Source: Stenocarpella maydis
Lineage: Eukaryota; Ascomycota; Sordariomycetes; Diaporthales; Diaporthaceae
DNA length: 64,000 nt
Direction: 5' to 3'
Assembly (NCBI GenBank): GCA_002270565.1
Contig: NQMI01000046.1
Span: forward strand, 188,503 to 252,502
Shown: positions 1-11,038 of the stretch, piece by piece
Position numbering within the stretch: the first letter of the stretch is position 1
Layout: the number at the start of each line of letters is the position of its first letter
Notes under the pieces: model-generated
The model's database searches: none
Seen by the model: only the letters and a program-made list of their open reading frames with translations
Told to the model about the DNA's origin: nothing
Position numbers and translations under genes: made by a program

Positions 1-1077
1 TAGGGGGTCTTTGAATTAAGGATAGGGATTAATGCCCTTAAAATATGTATCCACTACTCGCTGTGCATAATTATTATGCCCTTATTTTTGGTTCTAAAAG
101 AATAGTAGTTGCATTAAAAGGTCTGATATATTAAAAGCTTGGGAGAGTGCTAACCTATTATTAAGGATTCTAATTTTAAATGGGTCTTTTATTAAATCTA
201 TAGTAACTCTATAACCCTAGTTTCCTTAATTACGGATGTTATATGGGTTGGAAAATCTTAGCTATTATATAGGGTTAATATTATTAAAATTTATAATGAA
301 GGGTAATACTAAAAGTTATATTTTAAGGCTAACCTAATTAAAAGGGTCTGGGTACTTAATAGTAGGCATGGGGGCATTGGGATTGTTTATAGGGCTGGCT
401 TGGCTTTTTGGACTATTGATAGCTGTGAACTAGATTAATAGGGATCCCTTCTTCTTTCTCTTACCTTTCTTTGTTATTTGCTGGCTTGAGGAAGATATCT
501 TTCTGATTAGTTAGACTAGGGAAAAGGGTGCTAAGGTAAGGAGAAATTAGGTAACGGAGGGGAGGTAATGAGTTTTGAGGGTAGAGGTTGATAGTTGCAG
601 CAGCTTTTGAGTCTTAATGATGCAAGTTGTGCTGTATTGATCAGAGATTAGCTAAGGTGTGGTGGTTATAGAAGAAGTGGTTGGGTTGGAGGTTGTGGCA
701 GAAAGGTGGGCTTTTATTAGAAGGGGAGCCTTAAGATGGGTGAATTACTTGAGCTAGTAAATTACTTAACTTCCTTCCCTTTTCTACCAGATAGTAACCT
801 TTACTGCTTTAAATACTTCTAATAAAAGCTCCCCTCTCTGACTTTTCATATTTAAAGTTGCTTTTCCCCTACTAATCCTTTTCTTTAACTTCCCCCCTAA
901 TAGCATTATTAATTATTAATTATTAATCTTATTATTAAACCATTAAGCCTCTCTAATCAGATAAGCTTCACTATTGCTATATCTTCTCCTCCTTAATTAA
1001 GCTAAGAAGAGAAGGGAAAGGGTAAGGAGCAATTACCTCCTATTGTTAGGGTCTTCAAAACATACAATCCTCCTCCT
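1..1077. repeat. Left copy of ~1.07-kb direct repeat, transposon-derived, AT-rich
   Basis: This stretch matches about 1993-3070 in the same orientation along its whole length; both share the start of the motif around ggatagggattaatgccc and the closing run before cctcctcct. The differences are mostly transitions, as expected of RIP. It contains the 5' part of a minus-strand gene whose better copy begins near 2491, so the rest of this copy lies left of the window. It stops at the N at 1078, after which the sequence no longer resembles the other copy. Confidence 0.8.
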
Positions 1078-1078
1078 N
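1078..1078. other. Undetermined base (N), probable assembly join
   Basis: A single N sits exactly where the left repeat copy stops matching the right copy. The sequence to the right (1079-1380) reads in plus frame as a degraded ORF in which many Gln codons appear to have become TAG/TAA. The N probably marks a gap or a join between repeat copies. Confidence 0.7.
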
Positions 1079-1389
1079 GGCAACGGGAGTTTTACTTAAC
1101 CTGGAAGTCTAGATATTAGTAGGCCTTAAAAGATCAGCCTTATTAAATCTTACTATAAGGAAGCCCAGCAGATTTTATCCCAGCTCTAATCCCATATTAA
1201 GTATAGTATAATACTTGATCTCCCCCTTATTTATCTCTAAGATATCAGCTTAAGAGTATATAATATTTTTTCTTACTATAAGCCTCTTATACTTATTATA
1301 GCTAATAACTGGAGTATTCTGGATGCTCCTAATTAGATACCTGGATCTATTAATTTCTGATTGGATAGTAAAACCCTAGATAAGAGCTA

Positions 1390-2491
1390 AGGCTTTCTTA
1401 GCGGGTAAGCTAGGAGGGGCGGATTTGAGCAGCCTAATCTTAATCTAGTTTTTAAATTCCTAGCTATTCTTTCTATAATTCTCCCAGAAGAAAAAGGCAA
1501 TATAGGTAGCCATAAGAAGTCTATAGGTAGTTGATTCCAGCTGTAGCATTACCTTTACCTGGATTGCTGTACATGCCTGTTTTAAGAATCCTTCAGGTAG
1601 CCTAAGGGTAAGGAAGTATGTAATGCAGTCCCTTATACAGGGGTATATCCTATTATGAGTTCTTTAATCAGGATAAGTGTTGATTATACTAAGTTGTTTG
1701 GTATCTCTATTAAAGATGCTTAATACCTAATAGCCTGGGGTATATATAACTTGGATAATAAACCTCTAGCTGTCCTTTAGTAAGTAGTATCTCTATGATC
1801 TAGGGGGTTCTCCATTAATATTATAGGTTATAGGCATTATAAAGACTAGGTTGCTAAAATCAATCAGCTGCTAATTGATAAGTCCCAGAATATGATTAGT
1901 ATGCAGGTATGCCTCTTGAGCTAGGAGACCTTCTGCATCATAAAGGGTCATAAGGAAGTCGCTATAGTAAGTGCCAAATAGGTTCTTCTGCCCAGGGGGA
2001 TTTCTGAACTAAGGATAGGGATTAATGCCCTCAAAATATATATCTACCACCTGCTATGCATAATCACTATACCCCCATTTTTGATTCTAAAAGAATAGCA
2101 GGCGCACCAAAAGGTTTAATATATTAAAAGCTTAGGAGAGTGCTAACCCGTTATTAAGGATTCTAGTTTCAAACGGGTTTTTTATTAGGTCTGCACTAGC
2201 TCTATAATCCTAGTTTCCTTAATTATGGATATTATATGAGTTGGGAAATCTTAGCTGCTATATAGGGTTGATATTATTAAAATTTGTAATAAAGTGTAAT
2301 GCTAAAAGTTGTACTTTGAGGCCAACCTGATTAGAAGGGTCTGGGTACTTAATAGTAGGCACGGGGGTATTGGGATTGTTCATGGGGCTAACTTGGCTTT
2401 TTGGACTATTAATGGCTGTGAACTGGATTAATGGGGATCCCTTCTTCTTTCCCTTACCTTTCTTTATTATTTGCTGGCTTAAGGAAGACAT
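1390..2491 (-). pseudogene. RIP-inactivated transposon gene with Ulp1/C48-like cysteine peptidase domain
   Basis: The minus-strand reading starts near 2491 with a Lys-rich N-terminus (KKGKGKKKG) and, across many stops, reaches a C-terminal domain at about 1980-1440 that looks like the Ulp1/SUMO-protease fold. Two signatures show it. The His-Trp motif now reads G-Y-stop-VLSIF (from an inferred GHWVLSIF). The Gln...Cys-Gly motif now reads LQLESTTYRLLMA (from an inferred STTCGLL). Each change is G-to-A on the coding strand, so both catalytic His and Cys are lost. Ulp1-like peptidases are carried by several families of eukaryotic DNA transposons. No transposase was recognised beside it. The domain call rests on motif shape only. 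Confidence 0.5.
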
Positions 2492-3070
2492 CTTTCTGAT
2501 TAGTTAGACCAGGGAAAAGGGTGCTAAGGCAAGGAGAAATTAGGTGATAGAGGGGAGGTAATGAGTTTTAAGGGTAGAGGTTGATGGTTGTAGCAGCTTT
2601 TAAGTCTTAATAATGCAAGTTATACTATGCTAATTAGAGATTAGCTGAGGTATGGTGGTTATAGAAGAAGTAGTTGGGTTGGAGGTTATAGCAGAAAGGT
2701 GGGCTTTTATTAGAAGGGGAGCCTTAAGATGGGTAAATTACTTAAGCTAGTAAATTACTTAACTTCCTTCCCTTTTCTGCCAGGCAGCAACCTTTGCTAC
2801 TTTAAATGCTTCTAATAAGAGCTCCCCTCTCCAACTTTTTATATTTAAAGTTGCTTTTTCCCAACTAATCCTTTTCTTTAACTTCCCCCTAATAGCATCA
2901 TTAACTACTAATTATTAATCTTATTATCAAACCATTAAGCCTCTTTAATCAGATGAGCTTTGCTATTACTATATCTTCTCCTCCTTAATCAAGCTAAAAA
3001 GAGAAGGGAAAAGGTAAGAAGTAATCACCTCCTATCATTAGAGTCTTTAAAACATATAATCCTCCTCCTA
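1993..3070. repeat. Right copy of ~1.07-kb direct repeat
   Basis: Second copy of the sequence at 1-1077, same orientation, offset by about 1.99 kb. It includes the 5' half of the Ulp1-like pseudogene and the divergent promoter region shared with the plus-strand ORF that starts near 2960. Confidence 0.8.
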
Positions 3071-3865
3071 TCTATAAAGAGGGTATCTGCACTTACTTCC
3101 AGTCAAACGCAATTCTCTTATAAAACTAGGTCTATAAATTACTGCTTTATAAGGCCTTTATAATAAATATCAAGATATATAACATTAAGGGTAGAGGCAA
3201 GGGTCTTTATATTCTGTAAACCCTCTCTTTAATATATAAATCTAAGCTGCTTAAATTATTCTTTCCCTTCCTAAAAGCCCTAGAGGCTTGCAAGTACCTG
3301 CAGTCTCGCCTTAGCACTCTAATTAAAGGAGGTCTGAACAACATTTTTATTAAGCATATAAATGATAGCCCTTATAAGAAGTATATATCTTAACTGTACC
3401 AGGGGGATAATCTTCATTAGGGCCCGGCTCTCCTTATCGCCTTCTTTAGTCATTATAACACAAACTCATGCAACTATTATATGCAGCGGATGGGGGCTAA
3501 CTGCAACCAAACAACTCTCCAAGGCATTATCCCCATCATAATCCCTTTCTTTAAGTACCAATTGCTCTAAGAATTTCAAAATAATGCTTATGCTAATTAT
3601 ATCTACTATATTAAGGGTTACCTTTATAATTTTAAGATACTAAAGATTTCTAAGAGTAATTATAACTATATTACTAATATATATCCTAATCTAATTAATG
3701 AGCCTCTAAATATACCTCCTTTAGAGCTCTCACTAAGCAAGTATACTAAGGCAGCTACTAAGATAGGATATAAGGAAACTCGCGCGAATGCTATAAGCGA
3801 GATTACCAGATATATGCCCAGGAAGTTCAAGTATAAGCCCACGGATCTCCAGTTATAGTTATAAG
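2960..3865 (+). pseudogene. Degraded plus-strand ORF of the same transposon, function unknown
   Basis: One plus-strand frame can be followed from about 2960 to 3865, broken by TAA/TAG stops that fit CAA/CAG codons hit by RIP. It contains protein-like stretches such as KYLQSRLSTLIKGGLNN and TRYMPRKFKYKPTDLQL. It diverges from the Ulp1-like gene at 2491, with a shared ~470-bp intergenic region that is also present in the left repeat copy. I do not recognise the family; it could be the transposase or an accessory protein of the element. Confidence 0.4.
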
Positions 3866-4779
3866 GTAATCAAAAGGGTTAGGCAAAGCAGGGGTGGATC
3901 CAGTTTTTCAGGTTACTAATACTTCTTTTAGCAGTAAATTAAGAACTAATAATTTTTATATTACATATAATCCCAAGAGAAGTACACTTATCTAATTAGA
4001 GATATAATATTATTTTAACTTTTTTATATCTTAACTGTTTTATATCTTAACCTTTTCATATCTTATCTTAGAATTTATATTCCTTTAGCTTAAGGTTATT
4101 AGGGTTAATAAGCGGAATATCTATATGTAGTATTATCCATTAAATCTAATCAGCTAAATCTAATAAGTCTGAATTATATAAGCTATCTATATCTAAGCAT
4201 GCCTGCACTTAGGGGACCATCCGGCCAGGAAGAGACCAGTCTTGGTACTAATTATCATCATCCTAATTAGGGGTAGTGGGATGGAGTGTATTATCTAATA
4301 TATCTGGGAAGATATTATATCCAGCTACCTCTAATAGCTTCCTCCCGGTTTGTTGACTTTTAGGAGGGTTATTCTCCTAAAGAAAAGGCACCTTTAGCTC
4401 CCAAATTCCCCTCTTATAGATGAATTTCTTTAAGCGCATTAGAGGATAGATCCCATTAATAGGGATCCCATCAGGGGTCCTCAGCTTATACACATTATTA
4501 GGCTCAATAGCATTAATAATATAAGGCCCGAACTATCAATATATCAGCTTCTAAAATAATGAGTAATCAGATTTCCTCTACTCATCTACAACCAGCATAA
4601 GGTTATCTTTTATAAGAGGCTCGGGTCTATAGAATCCCCAGTGGGTATCTCTAGCTGCTGCCTTTCTTCTTTACTTAGCAACTAACTCCTAGGTATACAG
4701 GATATCTTATTTTAGGTCCAGTAATAAGTGCAATTAACATTCTAATACCTAATTAGAGGTTATATAGGGTAACCAAGCT
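3866..4779. other. AT-rich RIP-degraded sequence between transposon remnants
   Basis: No gene recognised. The minus strand of 4200-4780 probably carries the degraded 3' end (after the integrase) of the Gypsy element to its right, but I could not delimit an LTR. Confidence 0.4.
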
Positions 4780-7700
4780 TAAACCCGCTAGGTAGGAATC
4801 TCTATTTTAATGGGTAATACCGGGTTAAATCTATAAAGCAGGTAGAATGGGCTCTTCTTATGCAACCGCCTTAAGGATATTCTATCAGCAAAGAGTACAT
4901 AAGGAAGGATCTTTTTCCATTTAGTTACACCCCTATCTAGCATCTTTCCTAAGGCTAATACAATATTAAAATAGCTATATTCCACAATACTATTCGCCCT
5001 AGGATTATATATAGATATTCTAATCTAATGCACCCTAAGGTATCTAAGGTATTTAGCAAAGTCTCCAAGGTTCTCAGGTCCCCCATCCACAACCACTAAC
5101 ATAGGCAAACCCCATTTAAGTAGGAACTTATTAATAAAAAATTACTTAATATTCTTTAAGTTAGCAGCCCTAAGAGCCATTACCTCAGGCCATCCCGTAA
5201 GGTTGCAACATCCTTCCACAAGGTATTAACATCCCTAATCAGAGGGCAAATACTAAATATTAATATGAATTTTTAAAAACGGAAGCCCTAGGGTAATGGG
5301 TATTACCCCATCATTATAGATCCTAGTATCCCATTTATTATATCTAGAACATCTAGCAATCGCCTTTTCTATATCCGCATATATCCCTTTCCAGTAGTAT
5401 ATCGCTCTAATCCAGTAGTAGGTAGCATCCCTCCCTCTATAACCAAGGGAAGCATGAGTATTCCTAATAATTCTTTTTCTCAAATCCGGGTTATCTACAA
5501 CTCTCCTTCTAGGGAGGTCTTTTTTAGGTTCCCGCTAGAGCACTCCTTCCCTAAGGGAAAATGCAAGAGCTTTCTTCTTAAAAGCCTTCTATTACCAATC
5601 AAAGAGGTAACTAGGTAGAATACTATAATAGAGGTAATCTGCAATCCCCCTTAATTCCTTTAACCACTAATAACTATCTTTAAGCAATAGTATCTGATTA
5701 GAAGGTATTAGAGCTATTATAGGGTTAAGAGAAGCATTACACCATTCCTTAATATCCCCTTTAATTTATCTATCCACCTTATCTAAAGGACCTAGAGGTT
5801 TTCTTAAGAGCAAGTTAGCAACCAAATTATTAACCCCTTTAACATGCCTAACCGTAAAGTCATATATCCTAATTACAGCCAGCTATTAAATAATATAGGC
5901 CCCAGGGACATCTAATGCTAACCCCTTCAGCTACCAAACAAGAATATTTAAGTTAGTCTTTAGGATGAAATAAACTCCATATATATAGAACCAAAGCTAT
6001 TTAATTATATAGAGTATAGCCTAATACTCACATTTTATTACATTATAAAGCTTCTCAGCAGCAGTTTATAAGCTACTCTTATACCAGACCGGATAATAAA
6101 CCCCGTCTTTTACCTGCATTAAGTAAGCACCCCAGCTATCTAGGCTTGCATTAATTATAAGGATGATCTCTCCCCTATTATAGTTAATATTTATAAGGTA
6201 GGGTTTTAAAGTAATTATTAACTTAAGGGCATCTATAGCTTCCTGGCAGCTTTTAGTCTAGATAAATGGAGTACCCTTCTTTAGTAGGTTGAAGAAAGAA
6301 TGTGATATAATTCTGTAAAAGGGCATCTAGATCCAGTAAAAGTTGATTAGGCTGAGAAATAATTAGAGCTAGCTGATATTTTTATAGATCTCCCACTCCT
6401 TAATCTTAACGATCTTCTTATCTATAGGAGAGCAGCCTAGAGTCCCGCATGTATAACTTATAATATCAGCCTGCTTTTTATACCATTCAGATTTAGCAGC
6501 ATTAATTGCACTATTAGCAAGCTCTATATTAAAAAGCATATCATTAAGGTTCTTAATATGCTCTGCAATATACCTCCATACCCCAGGAAGGTTATCAAGC
6601 TCCTAATCATTATAGGTGGACTCTGGCCCTTTTACTATAATATTATTAAGGAATGGGTAGCAGACCATCAGAATCAGGTCATAAAACAAGCGAACCATAC
6701 ATCTTATAAACTATGCTACTAAGTTCATGGCTCCCATAGGCAGCCCACACTATTAAAATAGCCCGATCAGAGTTGCAAAGGTGGTAATATTACAGCTTTT
6801 CTCTTCCAGCTTAATCTAATCATACCCTAAGAAAAAGTCCAAGAGCAACAGAACCTAACACATTGCAAACTCCTTAGCAAACTCATCAGCAGCTGGAGGA
6901 ATAAAGGCATCTCTGATTGTAACCCGATTAGCCTTAGAGACATTATTAATCAACCGATAGCCACTATCCTTCTTCTTAATAAGGAACCATTAGTTTCAGT
7001 AGGGGGTATGGGATTCTTTAATCATACCCCTAGCTTCTCACTCCCTTAACATTTTAATAGCAGTCTCCCTTAACGCTCTAGGGAGCTCAATAGTTTTCAT
7101 CTAGTATACCTAGTAAGAAACTATCTTAATAAACTAAGGAGGGGCGATATTTATGCTAATCTAGGAGATATAAGACCAATCCTATGCAAGAGCTTCTTCC
7201 CTATTCTCCAAGAGGTAAGTAAATATTAACTTTTCCTAATTAGAGAGCCTATTATAGTTTCCCATAATAATATGCTAAAGGCACTCTAGCATTAATTGCA
7301 ACCCCCTTGGAATGAAGGAGAATCTGGGTTTAATTTATAGGTTATATTTGCTTCCTCTACCAGCATTAATCAGATGCCTAACCCTAGCCTCATAGCTTGG
7401 CTTCTAATTCACAGTTCCCTTAGGGATAGTGCCATCAGAGGGAAAGTTATTGATAGGGTGGACTTTTACCCCTACCCTTTTGTACAGGGTCCTAATAGCT
7501 AGAGCAGTTACCCCCTTTTCTTAGTCCGGATGGAATCAAGTTATAGGTCTCTAGGGTGCACCCATTCAGATAAAAGACTGCTAATTAGAGTAACCTAATA
7601 GGATATTAGGCCCATAGATGTAGAGAAAGGAGGTGAAAAATTTTAGCACTAGGGTTCTAGCTTCCTTATCTAAAAGGCTCCCAAGGATATCATTATCTTA

Positions 7701-9700
7701 GGACAACCTAAGGTCGGTTTTAAGAGGGTCCATTAGGGCTCCAATTATAACCCGCCTCTAATCAGAGGAGTCTAGCTAAAGGAGGACCATCATCACCCTC
7801 TAAGGAAGGTATTTTTGGGGAACCATCATACCTTTAGCAGTAGCCACCTGGAAAGGCTTCTGGTTCCTCCTCCCCAGCCCATACATCACTTGTAACCCAT
7901 TAAGAGTAATATATGCAAAAAGGAACCCCCTTAATCACTCAAAAGTTAAATTCATATCTAAAAAGAAAGGCATCTCTAAAAGGATATTATAAATAGTATT
8001 ATTCATTTTATTATTCATAATGAAGAAAATAGCCCTTATTCTATTATAACCAATATATACCCACTCCTTAATTACTCCAATTAGTACTAGTAATACTCCA
8101 TTATAAACCGTAGAGTTTATATCTTAGAGTAGAGTATAGGATAACTTATTCTAGCAGTAATAAGATAAAGAAAGAAGATTCATCTTAGCACCTATATTTA
8201 GCAGGGCTAGAAGGATCTTATAGCTCTCTAAAGCAATCCTAACATTTAGGTAGGCAGATCCACAGCAACTATGATTCATTATATTAGCAGTTTAAGATAA
8301 TATCAAATTTACCTTATACCTAACAATATACATCTAATTAAAGCTCAAGCATTACTTATATCTAATTTTAAATAAAGTAAAAACCATACTGAGTCCTGAA
8401 CCTATAGCTCAAGGCACATCCCTATCTGGGACTGGCTCAAAAGGCCACTCATCAAGAGAGGTATTATTCCTGCAAGTAAGGAGCTCTCTAATTAGAATAG
8501 CATTGGTCTCGCCAAGCACAAGAATATCCAAAATCAGCATTTTAATTAAGGTGGCGAGGATAGCGTCCATAGCCTTAGCTTTAAGGGTCTGGGGGATTAG
8601 GGGTCCTTATTTGGGCTTAGCTTTAGTTAACTTTTCAGTCTTGCTCGGACTAATCAGATTACCCTTCGTTTTACTTTTCCCCTCCCCAGCTATAGTAGAA
8701 GTCCCTTGCTGCATTTCTAGCACCACCTCCTCTTCATCAGAAATCATTCTTCAGTTCCCCAAGAGATATATCACCCTTAAGTTTGGGGCGGCTAGCGATT
8801 AGAGACTAATATCTCTAAATGCAAGGTAAGCTTATCCTTCCTTTTTAAAGCAAAAATTCCAGACAGCCTCTAGCAAACTTCTTAATACTATAATATTCTA
8901 TATCCCTATAGAAAGCTATAGCTATAGGATTAAGCTAATTAGACCTGCCTTTATAAATATCCTCTTAAGAGCTAAGGAATAGCAAGGTCCAAAGGGCAGC
9001 ATTTCTAAAGGGCATTAAAGGTATAATAGGCTGAGAAGTTGCCTAAATAGGTAGCATAGGAGCATAATACTCCTAATTAGAGGTCCCAGATGGGGTAAGG
9101 GCAGGTTCCTAAGGAGACTAGCATCCTTAAGGTAGACCTTTCTTTAACAAGAGCCCCCTTACCTTATCTACATCCTACTCCCTTCCCCTAGAGGGAGAAC
9201 CTCCAGTAAATGGGGGAGTAGAATGAATATCCCCTATTAAAAAAATAGAAGATATAGGTTCTAATCTATCCCTCACTATAATAATGGAGGCAAATGTTTC
9301 TCTACACTAGCGCTATAGCTAAAGAGGCAAGGTACAAATGCTATCTAAGATTATCAAATGTTTCTCTATAATAAGCATATCTAGGAGAAGTAAAGGCATA
9401 AGTATTATTCAGGGTCCGCAGAGATGCATATAGGATAAGTCAGGTCCTAATCACTCCCTTGTAGTAATAGTAAAGTCAAATGTTTCTTAATACTAAAGGT
9501 CCTTTAGGAGAGGCAAGATGCAAGTACTATCTGAAGGTATTAAATGTTTCTCTACACCAGGTATATCCAGAAGAAACAAGGGCATAAGTGCTATCTGAAA
9601 TTCACTAAGATGCATACAGGAATAACTAGGTACAATTAGAGTAAAAGGTATCAATATAAAAGGTCACATCAAGTATCATGAAGTCTTACTATAGGCGAAG
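4780..9700 (-). mobile_element. RIP-inactivated Ty3/Gypsy LTR retrotransposon (gag-pol remnant)
   Basis: The order on the minus strand, right to left, is gag-like sequence (about 9.0-8.4 kb), protease, reverse transcriptase, RNase H and integrase, which is Ty3/Gypsy order. The protease site near 8188-8199 reads LLNIGAKMNLLS where DTGA is expected. RT reads WFLIKKKDSGYRLINN near 6.97 kb and FLNNIIVKGP at 6628-6653, where the catalytic pair should be DD. The integrase zinc finger at 5253-5483 reads CSRYNKW for CxxC. The integrase core includes VVVDGGPEN near 5.1 kb and YVLFADRIS near 4.9 kb. Every key change is G-to-A on the coding strand, and internal stops fit Gln codons. No intact LTR pair was identified. 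Confidence 0.85.
9292..9665. repeat. 186-bp tandem repeat, two imperfect copies
   Basis: The motif aaatgtttct occurs at 9292, 9356, 9478 and 9542. The spacing is 64, 122 and 64, which gives a 186-bp period with a half-repeat inside each copy. Other shared words (gcaag-tacaaatgctatct, agatgcata-agg) keep the same offset. It lies upstream of the Gypsy gag region, so it is probably part of the element's leader. Confidence 0.65.
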
Positions 9701-10605
9701 GCAGGAGCTACTCAACCACTAGTCTTATAGGAGAGGACAACATAAATACCCGGAATACCCTCATGCTGCTAATGCCAGCTATCCTAACCGCAGGGGGGTA
9801 CCAATAATAGCGGAAGCTCCAAGCTTACCAATCAGAAGGATAGCAGTTAGTAGGGCAGGAACCTCTTCAACTCCCTACAGAAGCACACAACATTTAGCAC
9901 CACTATCACCCAACCCAACATTATACAACATCAGATGATATCTCAGATATAGTATTTAATAGGGTAATTAAACATTATAATAATAACTTAAAAGGGAAAA
10001 CCAAAGAGGGGCCTAATTAATTAAACTGGGGCTCTATTATACCCAGTTTACCCATATTAGGGAATTAGTATACCAAACCTTTAGGTGCTATATCTAAAGG
10101 CAAGAGAGTTTTAGGTAATATAAGTAGTTGGGATCCACCAAACCTTCTTAATACCAGTCCTTTATATCCCTTCTAAGAAAATGAGCCCTAATTAGATGCT
10201 ATTAAATCCAATTGGAATAAATTTCTAAGGCCCAAGGACATAAATCCCTTAGTAGCTTTTCCAGAAACATATAGCTAGGCTAGAGGTTCCATACTTTACT
10301 ACTAAATTGGGTATGCTAGGAGGGGGTCCAAGATATAGCTGAGGTAATAAAGTCAGCTTAATATAGAGATCAGACTAGCCTCGCATATACCTGCTCCTAT
10401 CGCTACTAGGTTAACTATAGGCAACTCAAGAGGGTAAATCTAGCCTTCACATAATAGCAAAATCCTCTATTAAGAGCAAGAGGGCACTATAACTCTAATT
10501 AGAATCAAATAATATCAGAAGTATAGAGATTCACTCCCCTGAAGTAGCCAACAACCTTATAAACAAAACAGGGAATCCAGGCCCAAAAGCCGAGGAACTT
10601 CATAA
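9700..10605. other. AT-rich non-coding sequence right of the Gypsy element
   Basis: Probably leader or LTR of the minus-strand Gypsy element. No reading frame could be followed and no LTR partner was found on the left side. Confidence 0.3.
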
Positions 10606-10672
10606 TAGCCAAAGAAACCTCATTAGCCGAAGAAACCTCATTAGCCGAAGAAACCTCATTAGCCGAAGAAAC
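10606..10672. repeat. 18-bp tandem repeat, ~3.7 copies
   Basis: The unit aagaaacctcattagccg is repeated head to tail about 3.7 times, almost perfectly. The first copy differs by one base (agccaaag for agccgaag). It lies between the two Gypsy remnants. The near identity of the copies contrasts with the mutated surroundings. Confidence 0.8.
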
Positions 10673-11037
10673 CCATATTCAATTCATGGGGCAGACACCA
10701 GTAAAAACAGGCCCAGAGGGGAGAGCAAGAGGACAAAACCTCCACACACACAAAAAGGCACACGTTCTGCTAGAGCCCTGATCAAGCAACCACCCCAAGA
10801 GGAGCGTAGAAGGCAAGAAGAGGAGCCCCTAACGCAATAGAAGAGTTATAAGGGGAATAGAGGGTGCCAAAAAGGAGAGGCAGAAAAAGAGGGCACAAGA
10901 AATAGTTTCACAATACACACATATATATCTAACAGATACAAATTCACAGGGTATAAAAAGATTAATTCTCTAGGACTAGAAATTTCTCAAAAGCAACGCA
11001 GGAAGGCCCCTTCTTATAGCCTTGGAGGGAGGGGGGG

Positions 11038-11038
11038 N
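11038..11038. other. Undetermined base (N), probable assembly join
   Basis: A single N follows a G-run. It truncates the second Gypsy element at the very start of its RT domain, so sequence is probably missing or misjoined here. Confidence 0.7.

Noticed and set aside
1..3070. The two 1.07-kb copies as LTRs of one retrotransposon
   Set aside because: They contain coding sequence of the Ulp1-like gene and the interval between them is the rest of the same gene, so they are copies of one element and not LTRs.
8503..8802. 99-codon open frame, plus strand, in the transposon block
   Set aside because: The minus strand of the same bases reads as Gypsy gag (KAMDAILATLIKMLILD), so this is the antisense frame.
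10606..10672. Possible CRISPR-like array
   Set aside because: The units are contiguous with no spacers and the genome is eukaryotic; it is a plain tandem repeat.
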